From Corythucha ciliata (lineage: Eukaryota; Arthropoda; Insecta; Hemiptera; Tingidae), in assembly GCA_038030265.1 (NCBI GenBank), contig CM075941.1, positions 38,812,164-38,876,163 on the forward strand: a DNA stretch of 64,000 nucleotides, written 5' to 3'. Both the position numbers and the translations under genes were made by a program. Positions 24,026-35,294 of the stretch are shown here, piece by piece (the first letter of the stretch is position 1; each line of letters starts with the position of its first letter). The notes below the pieces were generated by a model. That model did not search any database, had not been told where the DNA came from, and worked only from the letters and a program-made list of their open reading frames with translations.

Positions 24026-25260
24026 AGACGTACAGTTTTGAGAATATTGCTCCCAGGAAATTTCCAATTTTACAGATTTTCAGCAGCGGCTATTTGTCAG
24101 AACTTGGACGCTGTTGTGACCTGTGAGGTCAGACCGGGTGGCATATTGACAATTACAATCCCCCTATACGAGCTCAGAGCCCACGCCTTTTCTTTTGTCT
24201 GTGGTACCTGCTAGCCTGGGTGCCCTGGGTTCGTGGCAAAATATGACCAGAAACTTGGCAATTTTGGTTTAATTAAGACCCCAAACTGGCAAATTCACTG
24301 AAAAAAAGACACAAAAAATGTCCATTCGACGGATATTCAGCTATAGGAATCCCTGATGATATTAAGCTCCTATAAGTGATGTAATTTGGCGGTTGTTCAT
24401 CAAGCTTTGAGCGATGTCGTGGTCGACTGGGCCACGGGGGAAGCGGTCACTTAAACACGCCCCGAAACTTTCGATTACAGCACTAAAATTAAGAACCAAA
24501 TATCGTATAATTTCACTGAAATTTCCGATTTCATTGAAATTAAGCCCCCATGCATTTTCACAGAAATTAACATGACACAAAACATGCATGTTCACGGGAA
24601 TTAGAACCCGAAAGTCGCATTGCTGCGGATATTCTGCCATCAAACAGATAGAAAAAAGGCTCAAAAATAATATTGTGCTTGAACTAAGATCCTTAACAGG
24701 TAATTTCGCTTAAATTAACACCCGAAAACCCGAAACTTTCAATTCCTGCGACATTCAGTTAGGAAACTTGAAATTATGCTCAAATTAAGATCCGAATATA
24801 GGAACCCACAAATATCCATCTCTAAATATGTGAGAAATTACACGGCTATTCGTCACGGTATGGGGCAGTCGGGGCCGGCTATAGCCAACCTAAAAAAAAA
24901 ATCCCTGAAACTTGCAATTTCACCAAAAAATTGTGCTTGGAAACAGAAAATTTTGCGGATATTTTGTTGGGGGGTACGGCGCGTATGAGGCTCCTCCGCG
25001 CATGGTGGCGGCCAGATGGCTATAGCCCGGAGGATTTCGAGCCCATAAAACACAAAAACAATATTTTTAGCACCGAAACTGCTGGAATTAAGACCTAAAT
25101 CTTTCATTTAAGCAAGAGTCAAGACCCGAAGGCCCAAAACTGTCAATTTCGCGTATAATTCATCCAGGAGTAACGTCGCTCAAATTAGCATCCGAACAGC
25201 GAAGATGCAAACTCATTCTTAGGAGTTTTTACCTAGAGTCAGGATCTTCAAAATGTTGCA
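24025..25260 (+). repeat. Family C 30-bp degenerate array, forward
   Basis: Repeated AATTAAGACCCGAAACTTG followed by CAATTTCRCGG and GATATTCAGC. It is interrupted by GC-rich non-repeat landmarks near 24120-24240 and 24400-24450 (GAGCGATGTCGTGGTCGACT), the latter also seen near 25285, 28410 and, inverted, near 38490 and 38990. Confidence 0.7.
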
Positions 25261-25269
25261 ATTATATGG

Positions 25270-25430
25270 CTACACTAGACGTCAGAAGACTTAGGGCACT
25301 GTCGGCGTGGCTGGATACCACGGGTTCGGCTCCAGTGCCGGCTTTAAGTGGGGGGCGAGCCGGGCGACCGCTCGGGGGCGCCGTATCCTAAGGGGCGCGT
25401 CTAGCAAAATGAGGTTAGGGGGTAAGGCGG
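25270..25430 (+). mobile_element. GC-rich repeat end (GTGCCGGC type)
   Basis: CAGTGCCGGCTTTAAGTGG followed by GGGCGACCGCTCGGGGGCGC is far more GC-rich than its surroundings. It resembles the end of a widely dispersed animal repeat that I cannot name with certainty. Confidence 0.3.
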
Positions 25431-25599
25431 ACGAGACAAAATGTCCTAAAGAAGCGCATTTTATTTATTAATATTTCAAACTATCAAATTCAGTACAAAT
25501 AAGTTAAAAAGGAGCGTTTGGATTGTCTAGAGAACTACTGACAGAAGCAAGGACGCGCAGCGAATTAATACACAGCAGATAATTAGCAAATTAATTAGC

Positions 25600-26510
25600 A
25601 ATTCTTTTCAGTTTTGTCCACGAATTAGGATATTGCCCCAATTTTATCCGATAATTAGCGCTTTTTTCAATTTCATTAGCGAATTAGCGATTTTCTCAAT
25701 TTTTCCCGTGGATTAGCGTTTGTCCCAATTTTAGCTGCTAATTAGACATTTTTAGCGCTTTTTGCAACGAATTCGCGGCTTTTCTCTTTTTTATCCGCGA
25801 ATGAGCAATTTTTATCATTTCAGTGCAGTTGCCAATTTTGCCATTTTTCTCAATTTAGCTCCGAATTGGTCTTTTTTTGTTTGTTTGTTGTTTTTTTTTC
25901 CATTTTAGTCGCGATTTTTTCCCTCAATTTTATAGTCTTGAACAAGCGGCTTTTTTGACTTTTTTTAGGCCTTTTTTTTTGTTGCATTTTTGCCTTTTTG
26001 CTAAAGCATAAACCAGGGCACGTATTAATTTTACCAAAGAACAGCAAATTAGCGTTTTTCTCTTCGTTTTAGCCTTAGAGTGGCATATATATACACCGCG
26101 AATCTGCGATTTTTTCCTCAATTTTAGTCTGGAAGTTTGATCAAGATACCGTGAATGAACGCTTTTTCACAGTTTTAGCCACAAATATTAGCTCTTTTTC
26201 AAAACTTGTTGCTGCAAACTTTGGCCAAGAACAGCATATTAGTGTTCTTTCCCATCTATAACCGCTTAAGGACCTAAAGAAACTAGGGATCGGCTATTTT
26301 CCCTATTTTAGCCATGAAGTTACCCCCAGAATCGCGCGATTTCTCTCAATTTGAGGCATCAGAATAGCGCTTTTGTGGGCTAAATATAATGCTCAGCTAT
26401 ACCCAATCCGACCTTCCTTCCTTCGGTTGGTATGCGAATAGCTCTTTTTCACTATACCTACGTTAGCAACTAAATTGCCTCCATAAATCCCGAATGAACG
26501 ACGGGAGCCA
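25600..26510 (-). repeat. Family A 30-bp degenerate array, reverse
   Basis: The clearest family A stretch. Consecutive units at 25610-25760 start AATTAGCG and end CAATTTTANCCGCG with spacings of 28-31 bp. Landmarks AAGAACAGCATATTAG (26227) and GTTACCCCCAGAATCGCG (26322) match other family A loci. Confidence 0.8.
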
Positions 26511-26534
26511 CGTGATACTACGTATATACGCAGG

Positions 26535-26668
26535 CCTAAGGCCCACCGCAAATTGAGCCCACGCGTGGGTCACCCAAGCTCAAAAAACAGTTGAAAATGG
26601 ATAGTCTTTTAATTGTTTTTTGAGCTTGGGTGACCCACGCGAGGGCTCAATTTGTGGCGGGCCTAAAG
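26535..26668. mobile_element. Near-perfect hairpin MITE, 134 bp
   Basis: CAAATTGAGCCCACGCGTGG, then GTCACCCAAGCTCAAAAAAC, returns inverted as GTTTTTTGAGCTTGGGTGAC, then CCACGCGAGGGCTCAATTTG. Arms are about 60 bp with only a few mismatches and a loop of under ten bases. The ends are GGCCTAAGGCCCACC / GGCGGGCCTAAAG. It contains no gene and lies between two family A stretches. Confidence 0.85.
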
Positions 26669-26814
26669 TGTCTCCATTAACAATAATAAAACGAGTTCAT
26701 TCAATTGGTAATTCTAAAATAGAACAAACGAAACAAAAAAAAAGCATGGGCTCTGAATTCGTAGGGGGATTTTGTAAATAAACGCGACCGGGTGCCGCGG
26801 TTCGGTGGCGGACC

Positions 26815-27190
26815 TACACACTGTTGCGGGGCCCGGGGCTAAAATCTCCATGAAGTCCCATAGTCTTCAAATAAACAGTAAATACCATTTTTACAGCGTT
26901 AAATTATGTTTTTGTTTTCAATTTTCACCAATAAGTTGCATACAGGCACCTCGAATTAATAAAAGCTTTTTCTCAATTTTAGCCGCTAATTGGAGTTTTT
27001 TTGTACATTCTAGCCGTTAATAAGCAGTTGTCTCAATTGCATTAGTAAATTTGTGCTATGCCCCAATTTTAGCCACGAATTACCGTTTATTCGCCAATGT
27101 AGCCTCAAACCAGCCGTGAATCAGCGTTTTAAAATATTTTTTATGTGAATAGCGGTTTCTCCCAATTTCAACCACAAATTATACGTCTCA
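26815..27190 (-). repeat. Family A array with conserved tail, reverse
   Basis: Starts with the inverted family A tail (GGGGCCCGGGGCTAAAATC, then TCTTCAAATAAACAGTAAAT, then CAGCGTTAAATTA). It continues as CTCAATTTTAGCCGCTAAT units. Confidence 0.7.
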
Positions 27191-27529
27191 GTGGGCTCTG
27201 GAAAGAAGGCTCTGGGCAGCTTTTCGTACTCCATTGAGCCAACGGGCGATCTGGGACATCTCTCAGAGGGGGGGGGGGATAGAAACTCCTCTATTTGGCT
27301 CTATTCCACGATTTTCATTTCAGACTCTACGGACGTTTTAGGTACTCAGAACAGTTTCTGTGCCTAAATATTGGATTCGGAGTCAAAACGCCTCTAGACG
27401 GGGACATCAGAACCGAAAATGTTTCGTTTTGCCTTGTCAATAGCTTTTAAACGATTTTTCTCAACTAATTGGCAGTTTCAGTAGGTCCTTATCCTTATAT
27501 GTATAGGAGGTGAAAACTGAAAACTGAAA

Positions 27530-27950
27530 ATTGAGAAGGCTTGCTAATTGTGCTGTTCTTGGGGCTAGAGCGTGGTTAGACGTTTGGAAAAAGCGTTAAT
27601 ACGCGAGGCCTAAAGTGCAAAAAAAGGGTTCAATTTGAGGCTAAAGTTGAGAAAATGCGCTAACTCCGTGCATTATCGATGCGACTACCAAACCGGCATT
27701 TAGGAAACAACGCTAATTCGTGGTGAATAGAGGCCCTTCTACGGCCAGAATAAAGAAAATACGCCAATGTGTTGTTCTTGTGGCAAGTCCACGTTAAAAT
27801 TAAGAAAAAACCATAATTAACGGCTAAAATTGAGCAAAAGCAATCATTCGCTGCTAAAAATAGAGAAAACGCCAGTTTTCAGTTTCTGGAGGTAATTTTA
27901 TGGCCAAAATGGTTGAAAATCCATTATTTAACGCTACTACTGGGATAAAA
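27530..27950 (+). repeat. Family A 30-bp degenerate array, forward
   Basis: Same unit order as 19190-19700, with TGTTGTTCTTGTGGCAAGTC at 27771. It forms a head-to-head pair with the reverse family A block ending at 27190. Confidence 0.8.
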
Positions 27951-28023
27951 TTATATTTCTGGTTCATTTAGAGACCACGTGCGAGCCTCCTAAGTGAGCG
28001 GCATTCGTGCGATTTCAGCGTTT
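27920..28023 (+). repeat. Conserved tail of family A element
   Basis: ATTTAACGCTACTACTGGG, GATAAAATTATATTTCTGG and GTGCGATTTCAGCGTTTA, in the same order as at 19670-19790. Confidence 0.65.
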
Positions 28024-28269
28024 ATACCGACAAAAACGCTTGTAGTGTCCTGTCAGGTCGTTTGCGATGAAAATCGCACAACTGCTGCAAGCGCTAAACC
28101 CACTCTATCCGTTAAAATCACGTGTCTCGCTTCACGTAGGACTCAGAAAAGGGGCCTCTTAGAGATATCCACCTCGGGTCCCGGTCCTTGTAGGTCCACC
28201 ATTGCCCAGATGGAGTAATTTTGTGACTATAATAAATATTTACCAGACTCCGACTCGCTTGGCCGGTAT

Positions 28270-29900
28270 CCACAGCCACGCTGTCATAATTTCAATGAAA
28301 TTAAGACGAGAAGTTCGCAATATCACGAATACTTATCCAGGAAAATTCCAATTTTGCGGAATTTGCCTTTAAAATGTTGCAATTTTATTTCTACTCGTCA
28401 GAAGACTTTGGGCGATGTCGTGGCCGGCTGTAGCCCGGGTTCCACGGTCACTGTTAGGAAAGATCCCGAAACTCTCGATTTCGCGGAAATAAAGACTAGA
28501 AACTGGCAATTCCGTGACAATGAATACAAGAAACTAGCAATTTCGCGTATTCATATGTATGCCTCTAATGTACATTTTCGCGGAATTACGCTCGCGAAAA
28601 TTGCAATTTCGTGAAATTAAATACCAGCAACTTGTAATTTCATGATAATAAAGATTTTGCAAAGACATTGAAAGTTACAATTTTATGAAAATAATTACTA
28701 TAAGCTAGCAATTTGTGAATGTTCTACCGGGGATATTTAACTTCAAAATGTTGCTATTTTGCGGCTATCTATCCCAGTTTTCGTGGTCAGTAAAAAAATA
28801 AACAAGTAGGTAAAATTAATACCAAAAAACTCACAATTTTCAGAATATTTACAAATCTTACAATTTCACAGATATTTAGCTCCGAATGGTGTAATTTCGC
28901 GGATATCAAGCCCTGGAGCGCTCGCGGGAACGCTAAACCCTAAAAAGGGCCCATGAAAATGCCAATTCCGAAAGTAAAGACCGAAAACGTGATACTTCGC
29001 TTATAAAGATATATGGACCCACAACTTTCTCCGAATACAGCAATTTTGCGGCTTTACGGCGGTACGCTTTGTTTATTAAATGACTTAGATAACTGCTAAG
29101 CCATCATTCCAAAAGCAGTTATTGTTTTGTTTTTTTTGTTTTTTGCTGTTTTTCCATAAAATAGTAATTTCAGGGTTACGCTCGCGAAAATTGCAATTTC
29201 GTGAAATTAAATACCAGCAACTTGTAATTTCATGATAATAAAGATTTTGCAAAGACATTGAAAGTTACAATTTTATGAAAATAATTACTATAAGCTAGCA
29301 ATTTGTGAATGTTCTACCGGGGATATTTAACTTCAAAATGTTGCTATTTTGCGGCTATCTATCCCAGTTTTCGTGGTCAGTAAAAAAATAAACAAGTAGG
29401 TAAAATTAATACCAAAAAACTCACAATTTTCAGAATATTTACAAATCTTACAATTTCACAGATATTTAGCTCCGAATGGTGTAATTTCGCGGATATCAAG
29501 CCCTGGAGCGCTCGCGGGAACGCTAAACCCTAAAAAGGGCCCATGAAAATGCCAATTCCGAAAGTAAAGACCGAAAACGTGATATTTCGCTTATAAAGAT
29601 ATATGGACCCACAACTTTCTCCGAATACAGCAACTTTGCGGCTTTACGGCGGTACGCTTTGTTTATTAAATGACTTAGATAACTGCTAAGCCATCATTCC
29701 AAAAGCAGTTATTGTTTTTTTGTTTTTTTTTTCGCTGTTTTTCCATAAAATAGTAATTTCAAGGTTGTAATTACAAACGGACTGTTTCGCGACTTGTCCG
29801 AAACAGGCATTTTACCGATATTTATCCGTAAAGGCCATATAGGCGCTCTTGTCCGTATTTATAGCCTCGAAAACTTGCAATTTCGGGGCTATTTTTCCAT
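28270..29900 (+). repeat. Family C 30-bp degenerate array, forward
   Basis: Units such as GCAATTTCGTGAAATTAAA followed by TACCAGCAACTT recur at 30-31 bp. The landmark GGGCGATGTCGTGGCCGGCT lies at 28412. Most of the array is occupied by a recent 590-bp tandem duplication. The 86- and 83-codon frames here are repeat-derived. Confidence 0.8.
28586..29765 (+). repeat. Tandem duplication, 590-bp unit, two copies
   Basis: Copy 1 (28586-29175) and copy 2 (29176-29765) are nearly identical. I see about five substitutions (for example GATACTTCGC against GATATTTCGC, CAATTTTGCGG against CAACTTTGCGG) and small differences in the T-runs. The offset is exactly 590 bp until the T-run and 589 bp after it. 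Confidence 0.95.
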
Positions 29901-32900
29901 CGAACCACGACTCTTTGGACCACCGCTTTCAATTTTTGCGGCTAATGAGCCCAAAAATGGAGCCATTTCATGGCTACTTAGTTTCCGAGTTTCCATAGGA
30001 CCCTATAGAACCACAAACTTTAAAGTAGTATACAGTTCGCACTAAAAGAAGGACCTTTATTTGGCTGACCATCAAGCGTGCGAACAATTAAGTTCAAGTT
30101 TCAATAATAAAATGAATAATATTCTAAAGGCTGTCGGAGTGGGGATATACTCCCTCTATTGTAAACAAACTCTCAATCCGTCTAGTTTGTTTTATTTATT
30201 TTCTTTAAATTCTTGCCGCACCTTTGGGTTACCAACAAGGCTGTTATAGGATTTCAACACGGCTTAAGCTGTTCATAAATAAAATTATTTCAGTTGGAGT
30301 GGGATAAATTGAACTTAATCGACCAGATATTATCCTGAGTAATAAATTAACATAAAGCGTCAATTTCTTTCAAGAGGGGCTATTTGAAAAATCCGATATG
30401 CTAGCTCTCAATAGCCTTTGCATATCATAAACGAATGTTAGGTAGGGAGGTGGGTAGAAGGGTCTTTTTGTGAGCGACCAAAAAGCAATATACCAATGAA
30501 CCAATGAATGTTTTGCAACAATAGTAATTATTATGCATGCAGCGGATAGAGAGAATCGATCCATTCTATTGGTAGTCAATCAATGGCAAGCATTTGCATA
30601 TGTTTTGAATTATTTTCAATAGGAAGAAGACACCATGATAAGACACATTTCAATACAATTATCGCCTGTTTCAGATCAATGCACCGTCGAGAATAAAAAA
30701 TAAACCGTAACCGTTTTTGGAAAGAGACGCGGACTCGTTTCATGTGGCGTACTTGTTTCCCTTCTCAGGGGGTTGAGGAGAGAGTAAAAAAAACGAGGAG
30801 GGATTCCTAAATTTAGAGGAGTACCGCTGTATATGCGTTAAGTTAGGGTGCAGGGAGGCATCACTAGGGTCTCTCTTAAGTATATGGTGAAGGAAGCACA
30901 TGTTTAGTCTAGACAGGGGAATGATCACCGTTTCAGGAGAGAGAAAGAGAGGAAAAAAAGGGAGGGTTTTCAGGGGTTCGTGTTGGGCAAGTTCAAGGTC
31001 GGACAATGGTCATCTAACAACCCCCTTCTGACCCACCTACACAAAAGTTTTTGTTGCCCTTTTAAAGAGAGGGGTCAGGTGCGTAAGCTATCATCCCTTA
31101 GCCCCACTGGGCAGACAGGTACGTCTGGAAGTCACCCTCTTAAAGAAAACACTTTTCAAACCTTGAAAACTTCAAGGTTGTGAAGAAAGGGAGTTGTTTT
31201 TGAAATCAAAGAAGGAAGCGGTGACTGAATAAAATATAGATAAAAAAAAGTAACTTTGGTTTTAGTATTCTTTTACTAGGGGTGCTTCAAAAAATCAATA
31301 TGTAAACAGAATCATGACACAAAATGTTGACGTCGAGGCCAGTTTCTTAATAACTCCGTAACTCGCGTAAACTTTGATTTAGAGACCTTCCTGTAGGCAG
31401 TTAAAAGTAAAACCAAAGATGGCAATTAAAAACATTTCTCTTCAGACCGGGTTTAAAACCGGTGCTTTGAGTACCACTCGTATTATATCTGTTGCAGATA
31501 TGGTCACGCAGAGGTTCCTCCCACTACTCCCGATCCTGTTCTGCTCACTTCAAGAGCGTCACGATTGTGTTACTGTTTTTCAAAGGGTTCCTTTTATTCT
31601 TGGATGTTTAGAGAAATCCACGATCCCTGTAATAAAAGTAACATCGTGAAAATACGTCTTTGAAAATTAATTGTATTTAGCAAAAAAAGTACAGAAAGCC
31701 TTCATACGGAGTTGATTGAATACAAAAACGAAGCGCAATAGTCTCTAGTAAAAAGAAATAATTTCATTGCCAGAACTTTTACCTGCGGAAGATTGAAACA
31801 CAAAAGACAAATTAAAATATTCTTCTTTAGGCGCTCCCTGTTTCAGTGTGATTTTTTTTTCTTTTTCCTTGAGTCACACGTTTTATGATTTTTCTTCACT
31901 GCGGGGTTGCTGCGGAGTAAGAATTTGTGACATTTAATTAAATACAAGCCCAGCGAGATTGAATAAAATATGCAATGGCATAGACCCGCGCGTACATACG
32001 CCATGCACCCGGTTTTAGACGATGTGGGAAAAAAAAAAAAAAAAATACTTTGAAGAGGTCGATAAGCAAAGAGGTTCTCCTTCACTTCAAAATAGGCTCG
32101 ACTAAAAAAGGTCGTCGAGGACGAGAGACTTGACTGGCTTCAAGCCCCGTCCGCTACCGAATTGCTTCAGGTCATTGCGAAATGTCTGTAGGGTGCCTGT
32201 CACTCTCTCCTGCTCGTTGAGTCCACCTGACGCGAAAAAAACCTTTGATGTGAGTGTTCGTGTTATAACTTATTGAAACAAAAGTCTCACACACAAAAAT
32301 CAATTCAGTAGCATCGTTGCTCTATTTCTGTTATCCTCTTTTTTTCTAATGTGAAATAATTATTTAATTTTTCTTACCTCTTTCAGAAAAGACATCCTCC
32401 CCTCGCACACCTCCCTTGCTATTGTTACCAGAAGTACAATACGAAAATCTTCTTGGGCCTATGGAACCGGTGTGTGTGACCATTCATTAGAAAAGAAAGA
32501 GAGGATGTTCGTGTGGATCTCAATAGGTGGAAGGGTAGCATCATATGGCGTCCACGGGGATCATCCCCATTCTTTCGGCTCTCCTCTGCTCCCTTAAAAA
32601 AAAAAGCTTCTGTCTTCAAGTTGAGGGGTAGGGGCTATAAAAAAGTCTCACAGGGTTACCTGTGAGACCTACCCCCTAAAAAAAAATCTTTTTTAGCACG
32701 TCCGATACCCACGGAAGGCTGTCTAAAAAATCCACTTTCTCACGCTGCGACTCTTAAAGCCCGGAATAGGGCGAGTTGAGGATGGGGTGGAGGGCTAACA
32801 AAAAAGTTTCAGGGGTGCAGGATGATGGGATGGCATGATTTTTTTTTTTACATTATATTCTATTTTCACTAGTTGATTTAAATGGAGAGAGGAGATGGTC

Positions 32901-33424
32901 ACTTGTTTTCGACAGGCCGAGGCTATCTGCTTTTGGTATTTTTGAGAGATTTTGCAAACAGCTCCGCTAACGCTAACGTTAACGCTATTCACATTTCAAC
33001 CAATGAACTTTTTACTACCCTAGCAACACGTACACAATAATTAACTTTAACGTTTACGGGACTGGTTGCAAAATCTCTCTAATAAGTCAAGTTACGCACG
33101 AGACTCATCTCTCACCGAGTATGGTGGCTGCGACCCCGGACGGCAATCAAAACATTGTTGAACTGTGGCAACCCTCTAGCAGTTTTGTTTTTGTCATTTA
33201 AAAAATTCGTCTTTCAATATGAAATACTTCGAACGTAGCCGTATAGCCAAAGGGGGGGGGGACAGGGGTGGCCAGTTGCCCTCTCCTATAATAGACTCGA
33301 AAGCTCAGCCGTGGTGGGGCAGCTGCCCACCCCTAGATACACATTTTGTTTCGTCAACGCTTTTATTTAAAAAAAAATCTCTGATTTCGGTCACAAATAA
33401 TAATAATAATAACAATTCCACGGT
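29900..33424. other. Unassigned AT/CT-rich DNA
   Basis: No gene is recognised. The stretch includes homopolymer runs (31848, 32029-32044), a compound hairpin at 32624-32677 and an AAT microsatellite at 33396-33412. The minus-strand frame 30740-31006 and others are short and have no recognisable domain. Confidence 0.35.
32624..32677. repeat. Compound perfect hairpin
   Basis: GTCTCACAGG (32645-32654) and CCTGTGAGAC (32659-32668) form a perfect 10-bp stem with a GTTA loop. Outside it AGGGGTAG pairs with CTACCCCCT. A run of A then T follows. It could be a structured RNA or a remnant of a small foldback. There is no support for a bacterial-type terminator, because the context is eukaryotic. Confidence 0.7.
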
Positions 33425-33727
33425 CTCTTGAACTACAGATTGATTACAGTTCTTGAGAGGGAAAATCTAATAAACAAATTTCAGACCGGTTTTCGGCCCG
33501 GATACTCCACTGAGGACCAGCTGGTTTATTTGGAGCAATTTATCCAAGAAGTATTCTTGAAAAGGGATCATGTTACTGCCGTCTTTTTTTACGTAAAAAG
33601 TACCTTTGATAAAGTATTCCGAAGTAGTGTACTCAAACAGTTAAAAGATTGGAATTTCCGAGGTAATCTTCCCCGACTTGTAAAGAGTTTCCTAGAAGGT
33701 CGTCATTTTGTGGTAAGAGTGGGGTTT
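33425..33727 (+). pseudogene. I-like LINE, reverse transcriptase N-terminal fragment
   Basis: The frame from 33428 encodes the start of a LINE reverse transcriptase. It includes FQTGFRPGYSTEDQL (residues about 18-32), the TAVFFYVKSTFDKV motif A region and a following LKDWNFRGNLPRLVKSFLEG block. This layout is characteristic of I-group non-LTR elements. In motif A the first, metal-binding Asp expected after FF is replaced by Tyr, so the enzyme would be inactive even if intact. The copy is 5'-truncated at about 33425, next to an AAT run. Homology stops after the RVG residues near 33724, exactly where the opposite-strand Jockey copy begins. The rest of the element resumes at 36341. Confidence 0.85.
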
Positions 33728-33847
33728 TTTGAGATAACTTTATTAATAGGTATCTGTATTATAACAACTGAGCCTGAGCCCATCAAGTTAATTTACTTAT
33801 ATACAATTTACAACATTATTGGAGTTCATGGCCCAGTGGCCTTCCTC

Positions 33848-34484
33848 CTACGAGCACGCACGCACCTCACTTTCACTCCCGCGACACCACAAGGTCCATG
33901 GGTTTTGTCGCTGTAGCCGCCTGACGACGTCACCGTTGTCCAGGAGGCGAAGTGCTTCCGGGTTAATATGCTCCCGAAGACGGTGTTGGTGTTTGAGCGC
34001 ATGCTGCTCAATTACTTCTTTTACGGTTTCCACCTTGAGGTCTCGGTGGAGGTCATCATTGCGAACATACCAGGGGGCATTGACAATGCTCCTCAGTACC
34101 TTGTTCTGGAATGTTTGTATGACCTTAATATTGGTCTTTTTTGTACAACCCCAGAGCTGAATTCCATACGTCCGTACTGGCTTCAGCACTTGTCTGTATA
34201 TTAGCAATTGGTTATGGATGGAGAGCTCAGAGTGCCTACCAAGTAACCAAAACAGTCTTATAAACTTCAGTTTTAGTTCTTCATTTTTCTTCTTAACGTG
34301 CTCTTTCCATTTAAGCTTAGTGTCGAGTGTCATACCCAGGTATTTAGCGGTGTTTACTATGGGTACCTGTAAAACTGGGTACCTGTCCGTGTATGGGTAC
34401 CTGTCCGTTGATAATTATTGATATACTTATTGATTATTTTCTTGTTTGTGAAGTAGATGTGTGAGGACTTGAGTTCGTTCAGTT
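33848..34484 (-). pseudogene. Jockey ORF2 fragment: C-terminal region
   Basis: The segment 33848-34333 reads TLDTKLKWKEHVKKK, then RQVLKPVRTYGIQLWGC and VLRSIVNAPWYVRNDDLHRD, the conserved tail of Jockey ORF2 after the RT thumb. Between 34340 and 34484 the frame is broken. That interval contains a 16-18 bp motif (GGGTACCTGTCCGTGTAT type) repeated at 34361, 34377 and 34395, which looks like a local duplication. The reading frame degrades after RLQRQNP near 33890. Confidence 0.85.
34361..34411 (+). repeat. Local tandem micro-duplication in Jockey copy
   Basis: GGGTACCTGT begins at 34361, 34377 and 34395, and the last two units share GGGTACCTGTCCGT. The insertion destroys the ORF2 frame between the RT and C-terminal regions. 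Confidence 0.85.
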
Positions 34485-35294
34485 TTAGTCGCCATTTTTG
34501 GCCCATTGATATACATTATTTACTGTGTGCTGTAGTTGTGATGTTGCTTCTTCTACAGACTCTGCAACCGCCAGTAGGGCTGTGTCGTCTGCAAACGTTG
34601 CAATTGTTGAGTCCCCACTGCTAGGGACGTCGTTCGTATAGAGGAGATACAGCAGCGGCCCAAGTACACTTCCTTGGGGAACACCAGCATTTATCCTCTT
34701 TAATGATGAATACGCTCCTTCGTGCTTCACCCTGAAGTGTCTTTCTGAGAGGTACGACTTGAGAATGTGGAAGTATTGGTCCGGCAAGTTTCTTCTAAGT
34801 TTGTACGGCAGACCCTGATGCCACACTTTATCAAATGCTTGGGAAACATCAAGGAACGCGCTCGCGCAGACTTGCTTCCTCTCTAAAGAGTTCTCAATCA
34901 CTCGAGTGATGCGATGCACTTGATCAATAGTGGAGTACTTTTCCCTGAACCCGAACTGGTGATTGGGGATAAGCTCCTTGTCTTTGACTATGGCTTTTAA
35001 TCTCTTCACGAGTAACCTCTCGAAGAGTTTGGAGATCACGGGTAACAATGATATAGGACGGTACGACGTTTTCTCGCATGATTCCTTACCAGGTTTCAGG
35101 ATCATGATCACTTCTGCCACTTTCCAGCAACGAGGTACGTATATGAGTCTCAGCGATGCGTTTATGAGGTAGAGTAACATACGCATTCCTACTTCCGGGA
35201 GTAGTTTGACGACATTCCCAGTTATGAGGTCATACCCAGGAGCTTTATTTGTTTTGAGATTGTTTATTGCATATTTAAGCTCATTAAACGTTAC
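34485..35294 (-). pseudogene. Jockey ORF2 fragment: reverse transcriptase domain
   Basis: Copies element RNA into DNA at the nicked target. Readable homology begins upstream of the Met at 35186 with KTNKAPGYDLI. Then follow ILKPGKE, YRPISLLPVISKLFERLL, HQFGFREKYSTIDQV, motif A with ASAFLDVSQAFDKVWHQG, motif B with AGVPQGSVLGPLLY, and motif C with TFADDTALLA. All catalytic Asp positions of motifs A and C look intact, unlike in the I-like host copy. The frame stops after WAKNGD near 34485. A shift of frame then continues the homology as WRLKLNELKSS, so the domain is intact but cut off from its C-terminal part. Confidence 0.92.

Noticed and set aside
33819..34204. Plus-strand frames over the Jockey 3' part
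   Set aside because: They are antisense shadows of the minus-strand Jockey C-terminal coding region.
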